A stretch of DNA of 64,000 nucleotides, taken from NCBI GenBank assembly GCA_918797485.1, contig CAKKNE010000003.1:4588001-4652000 (forward strand), written 5' to 3'. The notes under the pieces are model-generated. The model did not search any database. It was not told the DNA's origin and saw only the letters and a program-made list of their open reading frames with translations. Below, piece after piece: positions 49,247 through 59,029 of the stretch. Position 1 is the first letter of the stretch. Every line of letters begins with the position of its first letter. A program made the position numbers and the translations under genes. The DNA comes from Pelagomonas calceolata. Its lineage: Eukaryota; Sar; Pelagophyceae; Pelagomonadales; Pelagomonadaceae.

Positions 49247-49614
49247 CAGTGAATGGAAATTGCTGTGTGAATGGAGGGATTGATTTTGAGGCTGTGAGGC
49301 ATGCTGTGCTGTAGCCTATGCATCTCTAGTGTCTCACCTGTACAGGCCGCTAGCTCAGATTTCCGGCCGAAGCCTGGAAGCCGGAAGCCGCGCCCCGGGG
49401 ACGGTATCTCCTCGGACTAGCTTCGGACGTTTGCTGAGATTTACAAAACGGGTTTCCGGGAGCTAGTTAACATAGTTAACATGACGCTATATCGGCGCGC
49501 GTAGAGAAAAAAAAATCGGGCATTATATATTTCCCGGGGTCCGTTGTGCCAGAGCACAACGAGTCGTCTTTCTATATACAGATAGCGACACTCGCGAAAT
49601 AACTATAGTCAAAT
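49247..49614. other. intergenic stretch
   Basis: No gene; GAAGCCTGGAAGCCGGAAGCC words at ~49370 loosely resemble the GGAAACCTGAAACC repeat at 6570/8040. Confidence 0.3.
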
Positions 49615-49880
49615 CGGGTTTTGGGTTTTGGGGGCACGCCCTAGGGAGGTGTCGGGGGAGCTATCCCCCGCGAGCGTGTACGTAAGCTTCAAGTTGCTGC
49701 CGGTCGTAGAAGCGTGCGTCGTCGTCGCCGTGCCCGGGCGCGTTGCGGCGTTGGTGAAGTCCGGGTTGCCGCCGACGAGCCGGAGGCCGTCGATCTTGAT
49801 CCGGGCGTACTCGTGCGCCGTCTTGATGCCCCAGCGACGGCCGTCTTGATGCCCCAGCGACGGTAGAGGCGGTTCTTGAT
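49615..49880 (-). repeat. dispersed coding-3'-end repeat, copy 4
   Basis: On the minus strand it starts at AAGAACCGCC and ends CGATTTGACTATAG. It carries an internal ~23-bp duplication of CGTCGCTGGGGCATCAAGAC (49833-49878) and an extra 6 bases in the GNPDF region, so the frame is damaged. Confidence 0.8.
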
Positions 49881-50040
49881 AGCGACTATCTATAGCGACA
49901 TTGGCTTTCCAACTGTAAAACGGGTTTCAGAAGCCGTTTTTTCATCGGCTTTCGAGACGGTCCTGTGCATTTCAATCATGCTGCTGTCGAGAGCGCCCTA
50001 CTCCTAAGAATCACGAGTGGCCCCTCCGGGCTGCCCGGCG

Positions 50041-50658
50041 ATGGAGGTCGTCGCCACGGCGCCGGATAACGACGGAGACTGGGGGCGCGCCGCCGCGGCC
50101 ATCGACGACGGCTGGGGCGGGCGCGACGATGTGACCGAAGCGGGCGGCGCGCAGCGAGACAGGGCAACCGGCGCCGCCGCGCCAAACCCCGACGAGGGAG
50201 CGTTTTGGGCGACCGCGTTAGGCGACGGACGCGGCGGAGCGACCGCGTCGGACGCACCGCGCCACGCGGCCACCGCGCGGCGCCTTCGCGCCCTGCTGGA
50301 CTTCGATGCGCCGACCGCCGATCCCGAGCCATCCGCCGCGACCGCGCCGCCGGCCCGTGTCCTCGAGTCGCCGTCGCCTACCGCGACCGCGCCACCGCCC
50401 GCCGCCGGCGCCGAATCACCGTCGGCCGCCGCGCCCGCGCCGCCGGCCGCCGGCGCCGAACCACCACCGGCCGCCGCGCCCGCGTCGCCCGCAGCCACGG
50501 CGCTGCCACCGGCTGCCACCGCCGCGCGGTCCTCGGGGAACGCCGCACAGGCCGTCGGCGGCTGGCTGGTCTCGGCCGAGCGGCCGTGGCGCGAGCGGCT
50601 CGCTGCGCTCGAGCGCGCGGCGCACGACGCGCGCTGTCGCGCGGCGGAGGCGCTCGGC

Positions 50659-50694
<36 letters not shown>

Positions 50695-51675
50695 ACGAAG
50701 GCAGAGGCCGGGGCCGCTCGGGTCGCGCCGCCGCCGCCGCCCGCGGCGCGGGCTCTGGACGGCGACGCCGCGCGGTGGCTTCGCGGCATGCTCCACCCGA
50801 CGAAGAATGCGGTCCTGGACTTGAGGGGCTCGTACCGCGTCTTCAAGTGCTTCCGCGGGCCCGACCACGAGTGGGTCGAGGCGCCGCGGACGGTGTTCGC
50901 GCGCGGCGTCTCCCAGGCGTGTCCCTGCTGCCGCGGCCTGCAGGTGTCGGTCACGAACTGTGTCGCGACGCGCGCGCCCGGCGTCGCCACGGCGTGGCGC
51001 GCGGCGACACGGAACGCGCCGAGCGTGCCGCCGCCCGAGCGGTGCCTCGCCTCGTCGACGGCGCGGGTCTGGCTCGCGTGCGGCGCGGGGCTGAACCACC
51101 CCGACTACCGCGCTGAGGTGCGCGCGGCATGCCTCGGGCGGGCGGCGTGCCCCGCGTGCGAGGCGGCGCAGACGTCGGACGGCGCCGCGGGCGCGCCCGC
51201 GGCGAACGTGCCGCCGTCGCCGGACGTTGACGCGGGGGGCGCCGCGCCGGTCGTCGCACCGCGCCGGTCCGGTCGCGGCGACCGCTTCGACCGCGCGCGC
51301 GCGCGCCACGAGCGCCGCGCGGCCGCGCGGGGCGACCGCGCTGCGCGCTTTGCGACGGTGCGCCGGCCGCCGCTGCCGCCCGGTCCAGACGGGGCGCGGG
51401 CGGCGGGGCTCGCCGCGCGGCGCGCCATGGATGCGGTCCTCGAGGACCTCGTCGCTGCCGCGGCCGCCGCCGCGGACGACGCGCTGCGGCGCCGTGCCGC
51501 GATGCGCCTCAAACTTTCCCGCCGGCCGCCGCCGCCGCCGCGCGCATCCACGGACACGCATCCCGCACGCCTGACGGCGCGCCGCAACCGCGCCGCGCGG
51601 CTCGCCGCCGAGAAGGCTGCCGCACGGGCCGCCGCGCGCAAGAGCCGCCTGTCGGGGGTCTGCGGCGTCATGTGA
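50041..51675 (+). CDS. zinc-ribbon (DUF4379-like) protein with Pro/Ala-rich N-terminus
   Basis: 544 aa from the ATG at 50041. Residues 1-~240 are low complexity (Pro/Ala, with a poly-Pro run at ~215). Residues ~255-310 have the treble-clef pattern of DUF4379-type zinc ribbons: HPTKNAVLDLRGSYRVFKC, HEWVEAPRTVFARG, QACPCCRGLQVS. A second Cys set (LACGAGLNHPDY, CLGRAACPACE) lies at ~345-380. The C-terminal ~150 residues are basic, ending in an Arg/Ala-rich helix (KAAARAAARKSRLSG). A nucleic-acid-binding role is plausible. The upstream GTG at 50017 is not used as a start in eukaryotes. Confidence 0.65.
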
Positions 51676-51997
51676 CCCGCAACTGCCGTATGGTCCCACC
51701 CCCTTCACATGCCGATCGCGATGAATATGAATAAGTTGTGCCAGCCTAAATGGACTTTTACACCATCATGATTCAAGTTTTCGAGCAAGGAGTCATCCGA
51801 GTCAGTGACATCACGACTCGGAACTGTAATCGCCACACTCAGGGGCCACTCGACCTACTGCTCTCCGAGAGCTTCTCCGAGTCACGGACTCACGACGACT
51901 CACGGTCGACCTCGATCATGATGCCCGAAGCTCGTGCCAGTGTCGCATGCAACGTGTTCGCAACGCGCAATATACCCGTCCTAGCTACCTAGGCCAC
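51676..51997. other. intergenic stretch
   Basis: GAGTCGG/CTCACGG words at 51780-51905 like those at 2240-2595. No gene. Confidence 0.4.
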
Positions 51998-53944
51998 CTA
52001 GCCAGACTCGCCCCGCGAACAGTGGTGCTGCAGGCACAGCAACCACTCGGACATCTCGTCGCCCGAGGCGGCCGCGAGGTGGTAGGGCCGCTCGCGTGTC
52101 TCGATCCGAATGGTGAACGGCCGGTCCGACTCGGGCCTCGGCTTGGCGCGGCACCCCGCGAGGTCCAGCGCGCCGGACCTGTGTGGAAATCAACCAGTGA
52201 GTTAGGTTATCCTGAGAAATATTGCGTGGACCTTCGTGAACCTCCACGCCATCGAACCGACGCCGTCACGGGCGACAACGTCGCGTCCATGGCCTGAAAA
52301 CTCCACGCCATCGAGCAGACGCAGCTACGGAGACAACGTCGCGTCCATGGCGTGGGGCGCCCGAAATTTGATTTCCACGCGGCGCCGGACGGCTTCGGCT
52401 CCTCCGGCCGCCGGTAGTACTCAAGCGTGCCCTCCCGCAGCGCGAAGTAGCGCCGCTGCCACTTGCCCGACGTGGCCTGCTTGTGGAGCCAGCCGCGCAG
52501 CTCGCCGTCGGGTTGCAGCGAGGACGCCGACGGCGGCGGCGCGCCCGGCGTCGAGGTGAAGTGCTGCATGATGCCGGGGAGGTCCCGCTCGATGACGTCC
52601 TCGTAGAGCTGCAGGGTTTCCTTGGACGCCTTCGGCAGCTTCGACAGGTCGTACGTGGCGAGCGTCTGCGCGTACTCGTAGGGGTTCGGGAAGTCGTTCA
52701 GGGGGACGTTGGCCTGCTGCGCGACCTTGCGGAACTCGTCCGGGAGCGTGCTCAGCAACCGCTCCTTGGCCTTGGCCTTGCCCATCATCGACGGCATCGA
52801 CCTCCGGAGGTGATTGAACCTGTGTGGAAATCAACCAGTGAGTTAGGTTATCCTGAGAAATGTTGTGTGGACCTTCGTGAGCCCCCACGCCATCGAGCCG
52901 ACACGGTCGCGAGGAAAACGTCGCGCCAATGGCGTGGAATTGCCACGCCATCGAGCAGATGCAGCTACGGAGACAACATCGCGTCGATGGCGTGGGGCGT
53001 CCGAAATTTGATTTCCACACAGGATTGAACACGAGGCAGTGGGCCCGGCCCTTGCGCACGCGCTTGATGAACTCGTTCACCTTGCGCGTCCGCGCGCCGG
53101 CGGGCAGCGCGTACAGGTCGGCCAGCAGCCGCTCGCGCTCCTCGGACATGAACCGCTCGAGCTCCGGGTTTCGCAGCGGCTTGTCCCAGAACGACGACAT
53201 GTAGCTCCGCTTGACCTCCGGCGTCTTGAACACCTTGCCGAGGAACCACATCGTGCCCCCGTAGACGTGCATGATCTCCTCCGTCGTGAGGGCGTCGGCC
53301 TTGTTTAACACCAGTCTCATCTTCTCGTCGTGCTGGTGGAGGGACTCGATGACCGTCTTGAGCTCGTCCGATATGTCGATCTTGTGCGCGTCGAAGAGGA
53401 GCAGAATCAGATCACTGCGCTCGGCGAACCACTTCACGATCTCGGCGAAGTCGTAGTTCCGGCCCATGGTCTGCTTGGAGCCGGCCAGGATGCCGGGCGT
53501 GTCGATGAGCGTGAGTTCCTTCGTGAGGTCGCACCTCAGCTCGGAGATGCAGAATTTGTTGAGGAACGCGGCGCCGTGGCGGCTGAGCGCTCGGAATGGC
53601 CGTCGCTTGTCGGCCGTCGCGGCGTTGCCCGGGATGGGCGTCGGGCTCGTGCCGTCCATCAACGCGGCGAAGCCGTCCGTCGTCGGCTCGGGGCCGATGT
53701 GGATGCCTGGAAAGTCGCGCCCCGCGAGGTAGCGGATGAACGTCGTCTTGCCCGCCGAGTACTGACCAAGCAGCAGGACCATGGGTTTCGCCAAGAGTTC
53801 CGCGTCCGACAGGAGAGACGTCGTAAACCGGTCGAAGAGCATTTGCTGCTCCGCCCCGCGCACCTTCTCGCCGTACAGGCCCACCAGCGCCTCGGCGACC
53901 GAGCCGTAGTTCGCAGGCGCATACGTGCTCTTCTTGGGGGCCAT
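51998..53944 (-). CDS. EHD-type dynamin ATPase with C-terminal PH domain, three exons
   Basis: Exons 53944-53031, 52819-52391 and 52178-51998 join to 507 aa. The first two thirds match EHD ATPases: GQYSAGKTTFIRYL (P-loop), HIGPEPTTDGF (switch I), DTPGILAGSKQ (G3), LVLNKADAL (G4), the KGRAHCLVFNHLRRSMPSMM region and the helical stalk NDFPNPYEYAQTL. EHDs bind and tubulate membranes in endocytic recycling. In place of the usual EH domain there is a PH domain (residues ~400-500: GWLHKQATSGKWQRRYFALR, LEYYRRPEEPKP-SGALDLAGC, closing DEMSEWLLCLQ). Both introns are young introners and both restore the frame exactly. I know of no such architecture among standard EHD proteins. Confidence 0.92.
52179..52390 (-). 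mobile_element. introner element (EHD intron 2)
   Basis: 212-bp intron. Target duplication GTCCGGCG (52383-52390 and 52171-52178), exact over 8-9 bases. Inverted termini CCGCGTGGAAATCAA and CTGTGTGGAAATCAA. The interior has two hairpin units, each bounded by CCACGCCATCGA and its complement. Donor GT comes from the target, acceptor AG from the element. Confidence 0.92.
52820..53030 (-). mobile_element. introner element (EHD intron 1)
   Basis: 211-bp intron. Target duplication GTTCAATC exact at 53023-53030 and 52812-52819. Perfect 15-bp inverted termini CTGTGTGGAAATCAA. The body is highly similar to EHD intron 2, including the two-hairpin interior and the shared 3' segment CTCAGGATAACCTAACTCAC. 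Confidence 0.93.
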
Positions 53945-54114
53945 GGCTAGAGTATTAGCTTCTCTAATGGGCCTTTGCGACGGCGCCCGCGGCGCGGCCG
54001 ATCGCGTCTCGTAAAACCCGTTTAAAGATAATTAGTACTTCGGAGGCACCCGCGTGCGGGGTCCGTTACGTGCGGGGTACATGCAAGGAACCTACTAGTA
54101 AACCCGCAGGCGGG
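53945..54114. promoter_or_regulatory. 5' flank of the EHD gene
   Basis: Short region upstream of the EHD start; it contains GTAAAACCCG-type words but no clear promoter element. Confidence 0.25.
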
Positions 54115-54395
54115 TGCTTCGCAGGAGATTTCGCAGGAGCACGCGGCCCTGCCCAAGAACCGCCTTTACCGTCGCTGGGGCATCAAGACGGCACGCGAGT
54201 ACGCCCGGATCAAGATCGACGGCCTCCGGCTCGTCGGCGGGAACCCGGACTTCACCAACGCGCCCGGGCACGGCGACGACGACGCACGCTTCTACGACCG
54301 GCAGCAAGCTTACGTACACGCTCGCGGGGGATAGCTCCCCCGACAACCCTCTAGGCGCGCGCCCCCGCAACCCGAATATTGACTATAGCTATTTC
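54115..54395 (+). repeat. dispersed coding-3'-end repeat, copy 5
   Basis: Starts TCGCAGGAGCACGCGG, the same 5' point as copy 3. It encodes NRLYRRWGIKTAREYARIKI through QQAYVHARGG and a stop in GGGGGATAG, then the palindrome and CCCGAATATTGACTATAGC. A solo 3' end (GCCCCCAAACCCGAATTGAC) follows at 54466-54485. Confidence 0.85.
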
Positions 54396-54892
54396 CCCCC
54401 TCGAACGACCGTGACACTTTCGGACGCCTAGAACTCTCGATGCCTAGAACTCCCTATAGGCGCGTGCCCCCAAACCCGAATTGACTTTAGTTATCCAGGA
54501 CAAACTATCATAATATAATTTAAGTTTTCCTATTCTTATGGTTGATCGGGACACTGTCAGGGTGGATATAAATATCTGCAGGGTACCTACTGCGGGTATG
54601 TAGAATAAACCGCTAGGGAGGCTGAACCGCGCATAGTCCTGCACTGCAAAGGCCTGGCCCGGGGGCCCATCATACCACGCGTCAGCTAGCTCCGACTCGA
54701 AGTCAATATTATTCTACTCTACTCGTAGTAGAACTGTAAACAAGCGGATTTGGGAGTTCCGCCGAGGGCATTAGGCACCAATCTCAAATCTTTCGAAATC
54801 CGATGCCCCCCCCCCAAGCCGGCTTAGCTACAAGCGTCGAGACGACACCTCACAGCAATCTTGCATCCCAAACCTGTGGGCGTGCACCAAAA
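54396..54892. other. intergenic stretch
   Basis: Contains the solo repeat end at 54445-54490 and GGTACCTACTGCGGGTA at ~54582. No gene. Confidence 0.45.
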
Positions 54893-55674
54893 ATGCTGGC
54901 TCGTGTCGCAACCCTCTTTGTGAGCAGCAATGCGCTAGCCAGCGCGCTCGCGCCCGCCAGGCCGACGCTGTACGTCTACGACCACTGCCCCTTTTGCGTG
55001 CGGGCGCGGCTGGCCTTCGGCCTCAAGGGCATCAAGCACGACGTGCGCTTCATGGCGAACGACGACGTGGACCTCCCGACGTCGCTCGTGGGCAAGAAGA
55101 TCGCGCCCATCTTCGACGACGGCAACAGCGCCCCGTACGCGGAGTCGCTGGACATCGTGCGCAACGTCGACGCGGACCCCGCGTACGGCACGCCCGGCGC
55201 CTTCCGACCGCTGTCGGACCGCACGGACCTCAAGGCGTGGCAGAAGTCCGTGCAGACGCCTTTGCGGCTGCTGCAGCGGCCGCGGTACGTGAAGACCTAC
55301 CTGCCGGAGTTCGTCACCGGGAGCTCGCGCGACACCTTCGTGAAGAACCACCAGCTGCCCCCCTACGAGAGAAGGCCAACTGGCGCTCGGACGAGTTCAC
55401 TATGGATGAGCGCTGGGCCATGTACAACGACCAGTCGCGGGACGCCGAGCTGATCGCCGAGGTGAACCAGAAGCTGCAGGACCTCGAACCCCTCATCCAC
55501 TGCCCCGACTGCGCGACCGAGGGCGGCGTGTCGCTGGACGACATCGACCTCTGGTCGCGCCTGCGGTCGCTCACCATCGTCAAAGGCCTCGTGTTCCCGC
55601 CGAAGGTCCGCGCGTACCTCGACACGTTCGCCGACAGGGGCGACCTGCCGCTCTACGACGCCATCGCGCTCTAG
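54893..55674 (+). CDS. glutaredoxin-2 (GrxB)-like protein, frame broken
   Basis: The N-terminal frame (54893 on) has a secretory/transit-like start (MLARVATLFVSSNALASALA), then LYVYDHCPFCVRARLAFGLK with the CPFC redox site, then LVGKKIAPIFDD and ESLDIVRNVD, all matching E. coli Grx2. At about 55367-55373 (GAGAGAAGG) the frame must change to reach ANWRSDEFTMDERWAMYNDQ, EVNQKLQDLEPLI and LSLDDIDLWSRLRSLTIVKG-type sequence (here VSLDDIDLWSRLRSLTIVKG) ending at 55674. An apparent extra AG dinucleotide explains it. Grx2 reduces protein disulfides with glutathione and has a GST-like C-terminal half. Either a sequence error or a recent lesion. Confidence 0.8.
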
Positions 55675-56543
55675 TGTCCCCGCGCGGGGCGTTGCTTGTA
55701 TAGTAAGGAGCTCGTCAGTTTCAGTTTTCTGTGCGAACTTGAAAGAAATATAACCTAGCCTTACAAATGCCAGCATTTTCCCGATTTACCCCATTTCAAA
55801 AATACCCGCGACGCGCTCCGTGGAGCGACCTAGAGCTTGCGCCAGGTGCAAACACACGTGCTTGTGCTAGACATACTAGGACTCCTACTGCGGTACCGTA
55901 GGTACCTACGGTACGGTGATGATCCAGAATTGGGTCTGGTTGTCGTTGTCAAGGTTCTAATTGTAGATGATTTTCATAAGGGGCTGTTCCTACCCTATGT
56001 GCTGGTGTCTAATGAGCTGGGTGCAGCAAGTGCACAATGCAGCTGTTGTAGCTAGGTCTCTCGGGTGTCAATGTGACACGGAGATGCCAACAGGAAGAAC
56101 TCTCACTGAAACGTGAGAGTGTGGGAACCCCCTCAACCCTGAGAATACAGAGTTGGAATAAAGGAGATTAAGAGGGAGAACTTCTTGAAGGAAGTATCCT
56201 AAGATACAGGCCACTAGCCTCTGATATCTACTAGAACCTGAGAGGAGCTCTAGATAAAGGTAACTACAGTATCATAGCACAATCGCTGTATACATAACGC
56301 TGCGACATACCGTAGGTACTCTTGCTATACGGTACCTACGAGTACCGTGGTACCGTAGGTACCGTGGTACCGAGACGGCAGTCCCATGACTTCGAATACG
56401 GAGCCGACGCGGGGTCATGGCGACCGCCACGCCCCATATTTACTCTTGCTGACACGACATCCATCTCTGGATAGTTCACGTGCAATTGGAAACTGAGACA
56501 TCGTGCCGGCCCGACCGTACCTGTACCTCGTTGTGATCCGTCG
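55675..56543. repeat. intergenic with dispersed repeat, plus orientation, and GGTACC arrays
   Basis: GGTACC arrays at 55888-55915 and 56308-56372. Bases ~55960-56300 carry the plus-orientation copy of the repeat found inverted at 36900-37390 (ACTCTCACTGAAACGTGAG forms a short hairpin at ~56098-56118). No coding frame. Confidence 0.55.
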
Positions 56544-57263
56544 ATGTGTTGCTGCGTTGTTGCGCTCCGGCGTTTCCTCGGCTACGAGGCGGGGATATGT
56601 GACAAGGCGCGGGACCTCGACGCGGACGACGCGCGGTACGACGAGCTGTCGCGCCGCGCGCGCGCGGCCGCCGCCGACGCGCGGGCCCGCGCCGCAGTCG
56701 ACGCGGGCGCCGCGACGGAAGGTCCGTCGCTCACTGCGCGCGTCGCGGCCGCGAATCGCCACGCGCGGGTCGAACTGCGCGAAGTACCGGTAGGGCCAGC
56801 GCCCCGTGGCGGCGCGCGCACCGCGAACCCGCTGCTCACGGAGGCGGGCGCGCCGCCGCCGCCGCGAGATCGATCGCGCGACCGCGCGCGGAACCGCGCC
56901 GAGCTCCGCTCTGAGCTGGACCGCCTGGTAGCGTCCGGTGCCGCGCCGCCGTCGCCCCGGGCGCCGCCCCTCGATCTGCTCAGCGGCGTCCCGCCGGCCA
57001 CGCCCGCGCCGCCGCCGCCACCCGTGCACCCACTCCACCCTCGCGTCGAGCAGGCGCTGCGAAACGAGCACGCGCTACGCCACGCGTGCTTCGGCGCCGC
57101 GACCACGAACGCGCTCCTCGGCGCGGAAGAGCCCGGCGCCGCGAGGTTCGCGGACGCAGGCGTCTCCGCTGACATCGTCGGCGCGGAGGCCAGGCGGTTT
57201 TTGCCGGGCCGTCCCCAGCCGCCGCTAAACGTCCGAGAAACCGCCGGGAGAGTCATAGACCAG

Positions 57264-57266
<3 letters not shown>
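56544..57266 (+). CDS. unknown protein whose stop codon lies in a LINE tail
   Basis: 240 aa with host codon use, Ala/Arg-rich helices (DLDADDARYDELSRRARAAA, RARNRAELRSELDRLVASG) and a central Pro-rich loop. No known domain. The TAA at 57264-57266 is the first repeat unit of the LINE's TAAA tail, so the native C-terminus may have been cut off by the insertion. The N-terminus is also uncertain; MCCCVVALRRFLGYEAG is not a typical start. Confidence 0.45.
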
Positions 57267-57294
<28 letters not shown>

Positions 57295-58170
57295 ATTAAG
57301 GAAGACCTAAGAAAGGAACAAGCTCCTAGGAGCCTTCTCCCTGCTCGGTCAGGATGCCCAACCGGAGCCGCGAAATAGCAATAAGGTATCTATACAACGG
57401 ATTTTCGATCTCCCGGGGTAACTCGTCCCCCATGACCAAGCGACATCGGCCCTCATCGGTCAATTGCCGTGCCGGGGGGCAAACCGAGTATAATCTCGCA
57501 AGAAATGCCTCCCGTTCTTCCTCAAAGGCCTCGCATTCAAATAACGTGTGTTGGATCGTTTCCGATTCACGAGATTCGCAACAAGGGCATTGCGCGTTAC
57601 GAACAAGCTGCGTTCGGCTGCTCGAACTCCGGAGGTCGTGGCAACCCAATCGGAACTTCGTCTTCAATCTCCGCCCTTCCCGAAGAGACCCGGGGCACGT
57701 TCTGAGTAAATATTCCGGCAAGCCGAAACGTTCCTTCTCGACCCAATTGCTCATGTTGCGGAGAGTCGACATTTCCTTGAAGCCATCGGCGAGCTCGGAA
57801 ACTCGGCGCGATGCGACGAATTCATTGACGAACTTTTTCGCGGCCGGTTTTTTCAGAGGCCCGGGCCAATTCGCTTCTAACGCCAGATTTTCAAGGAACA
57901 AAGCTCCGTTCTTCGACGATCCGCGACCTTTAGAATCATTCATCAGGCCGTCGTATACGCGGCGAACGAGGAAATCCTGAGGGTCCAACGACAAGATGCT
58001 GTTGCGGAATTTCAACGCCGCGGCGTTTATACGAGTTCCGACGGACGCGACGCCCAGTTCGTGCCAGACGGCGACCGAAGCCGTTTTCGCTTCCACGCCG
58101 AGCAGGCGCCGATAAATGATATTCAACGCGACCGCGATGTCGTGATATTGGCTTTCCGGACAAGCGTGCG
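57267..58170 (-). mobile_element. 5'-truncated non-LTR retrotransposon (LINE), C-terminal part of ORF2
   Basis: The minus strand encodes ~280 residues of the region after the reverse-transcriptase core: CPESQYHDIAVALNIIYRRL, SVGTRINAAALKFRNSI, the zinc knuckle CPCCESRESETIQHTLFEC (CxxC...H...C) and the C-terminus ISRLRLGILTEQGEGS. A 3' UTR and a tandem (ATTT)n tail follow (57264-57296). The zinc knuckle after the RT is typical of LINE ORF2 proteins. No RT catalytic motif is present, because the copy is truncated near 58150-58170. This is the longest of the LINE copies in the window. Confidence 0.85.
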
Positions 58171-58806
58171 CTTGCACTCCTCGTCCGTCGAGCACGGTTC
58201 ATCGTTCGCGGCGAAGACCCAGGCCATTTGCTGGTGCTTGTACCACCGGTTCCGCCGCGTCTCGCGCGGCGAAGGCGTCGTACGCGCGGGCCATGTTCGT
58301 CCGCGTGCGGTACAGCCTCGCGTGGGCCCGGGACAGCGCGTGGCCCGCGCGGGCCACGACGTAGTGGAGCGCGGCGTTCTCGACCCAGGCGCCGTGGAGC
58401 GCCGGGACGCCGTACGCGCCGCGGAGGTATTCGAGGTAGAGCAGCTCCGCGTGCGCGGCGCCCCCCGACGGGCGACGCGGATCCCAGCGCGAATCCCCGC
58501 GCAAAGCGCGTCGCCTTGACGACGACCGCGGTCCGGCGGCCGTCGAGCACGAGCGTCGACGCGTTCACGTACTTCTCCAACGATACAATAGACTCGTTCC
58601 CCGGCGTCCGCAGCGGCGCGCCGGGGCCCGCGAGGTCCGCGGCCGCGCGCACGCGCCAGCCCGCGGGCGGCGGCGACCGCGGCCGGCCGCGCACGGCCGC
58701 CTCGATCCACGCGTCCGCCGCCGCCGCCCGCGCGAGCGCCGTCGGCCGGCCACGCGCGCGCGCGCAGGAGCGACGCGATTGCGGCGGCGCGGGCGAGGCA
58801 GCCCAT
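58150..58806 (-). pseudogene. decayed secretory-kinase-like (FAM69/DIPK-type) gene
   Basis: Three frames must be combined. From 58806: a signal-like start MGCLARAAAIASLLRARAWP. Then ESIVSLEKYVNASTLVLDGR and RTAVVVKATRFARGF (kinase N-lobe strand with VxVK). Then, in another frame, HAELLYLEYLRGAYGVPALH and GAWVENAALHYVVARAG (alpha-C Glu and following strands). Then, in a third frame, RNRWYKHQQMAWVFAANDEP and CSTDEECKRT. It then runs into the LINE and no catalytic loop follows. Frameshifts plus LINE truncation suggest a pseudogene; some shifts could be missed introns. Confidence 0.55.
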
Positions 58807-59029
58807 TTCGCAGGGCGTGGCCCCATGTGGGGGCAGCGTAACACACTCTCAGCTCAGTCGCCGCGGAGCGATCGCACCGACATCGCGGAGCGAACGCGAC
58901 GACGCCGCGCCGCGGAACCGATCGCTGCGACGCGATAAGGGGCTGCCCGGGTGGGGGAGTCTGGCCGCGGCTAGGTCGCGGCGTAAAAAGGTGGCGCCGC
59001 CGCGTTAGAAGGGCGCTGTGCTTTGCGGA
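58807..59029. other. intergenic stretch
   Basis: GC-rich, with CGCGGAGCGA words that grade into the tandem array at 59030. Confidence 0.35.

Noticed and set aside
22164-54490. Helitron as the identity of the five-copy repeat
   Set aside because: A hairpin near the 3' end with CTAG nearby fits loosely, but conservation continues well past CTAG and no Rep/helicase or 5' TC end was seen. Kept as an open alternative only.
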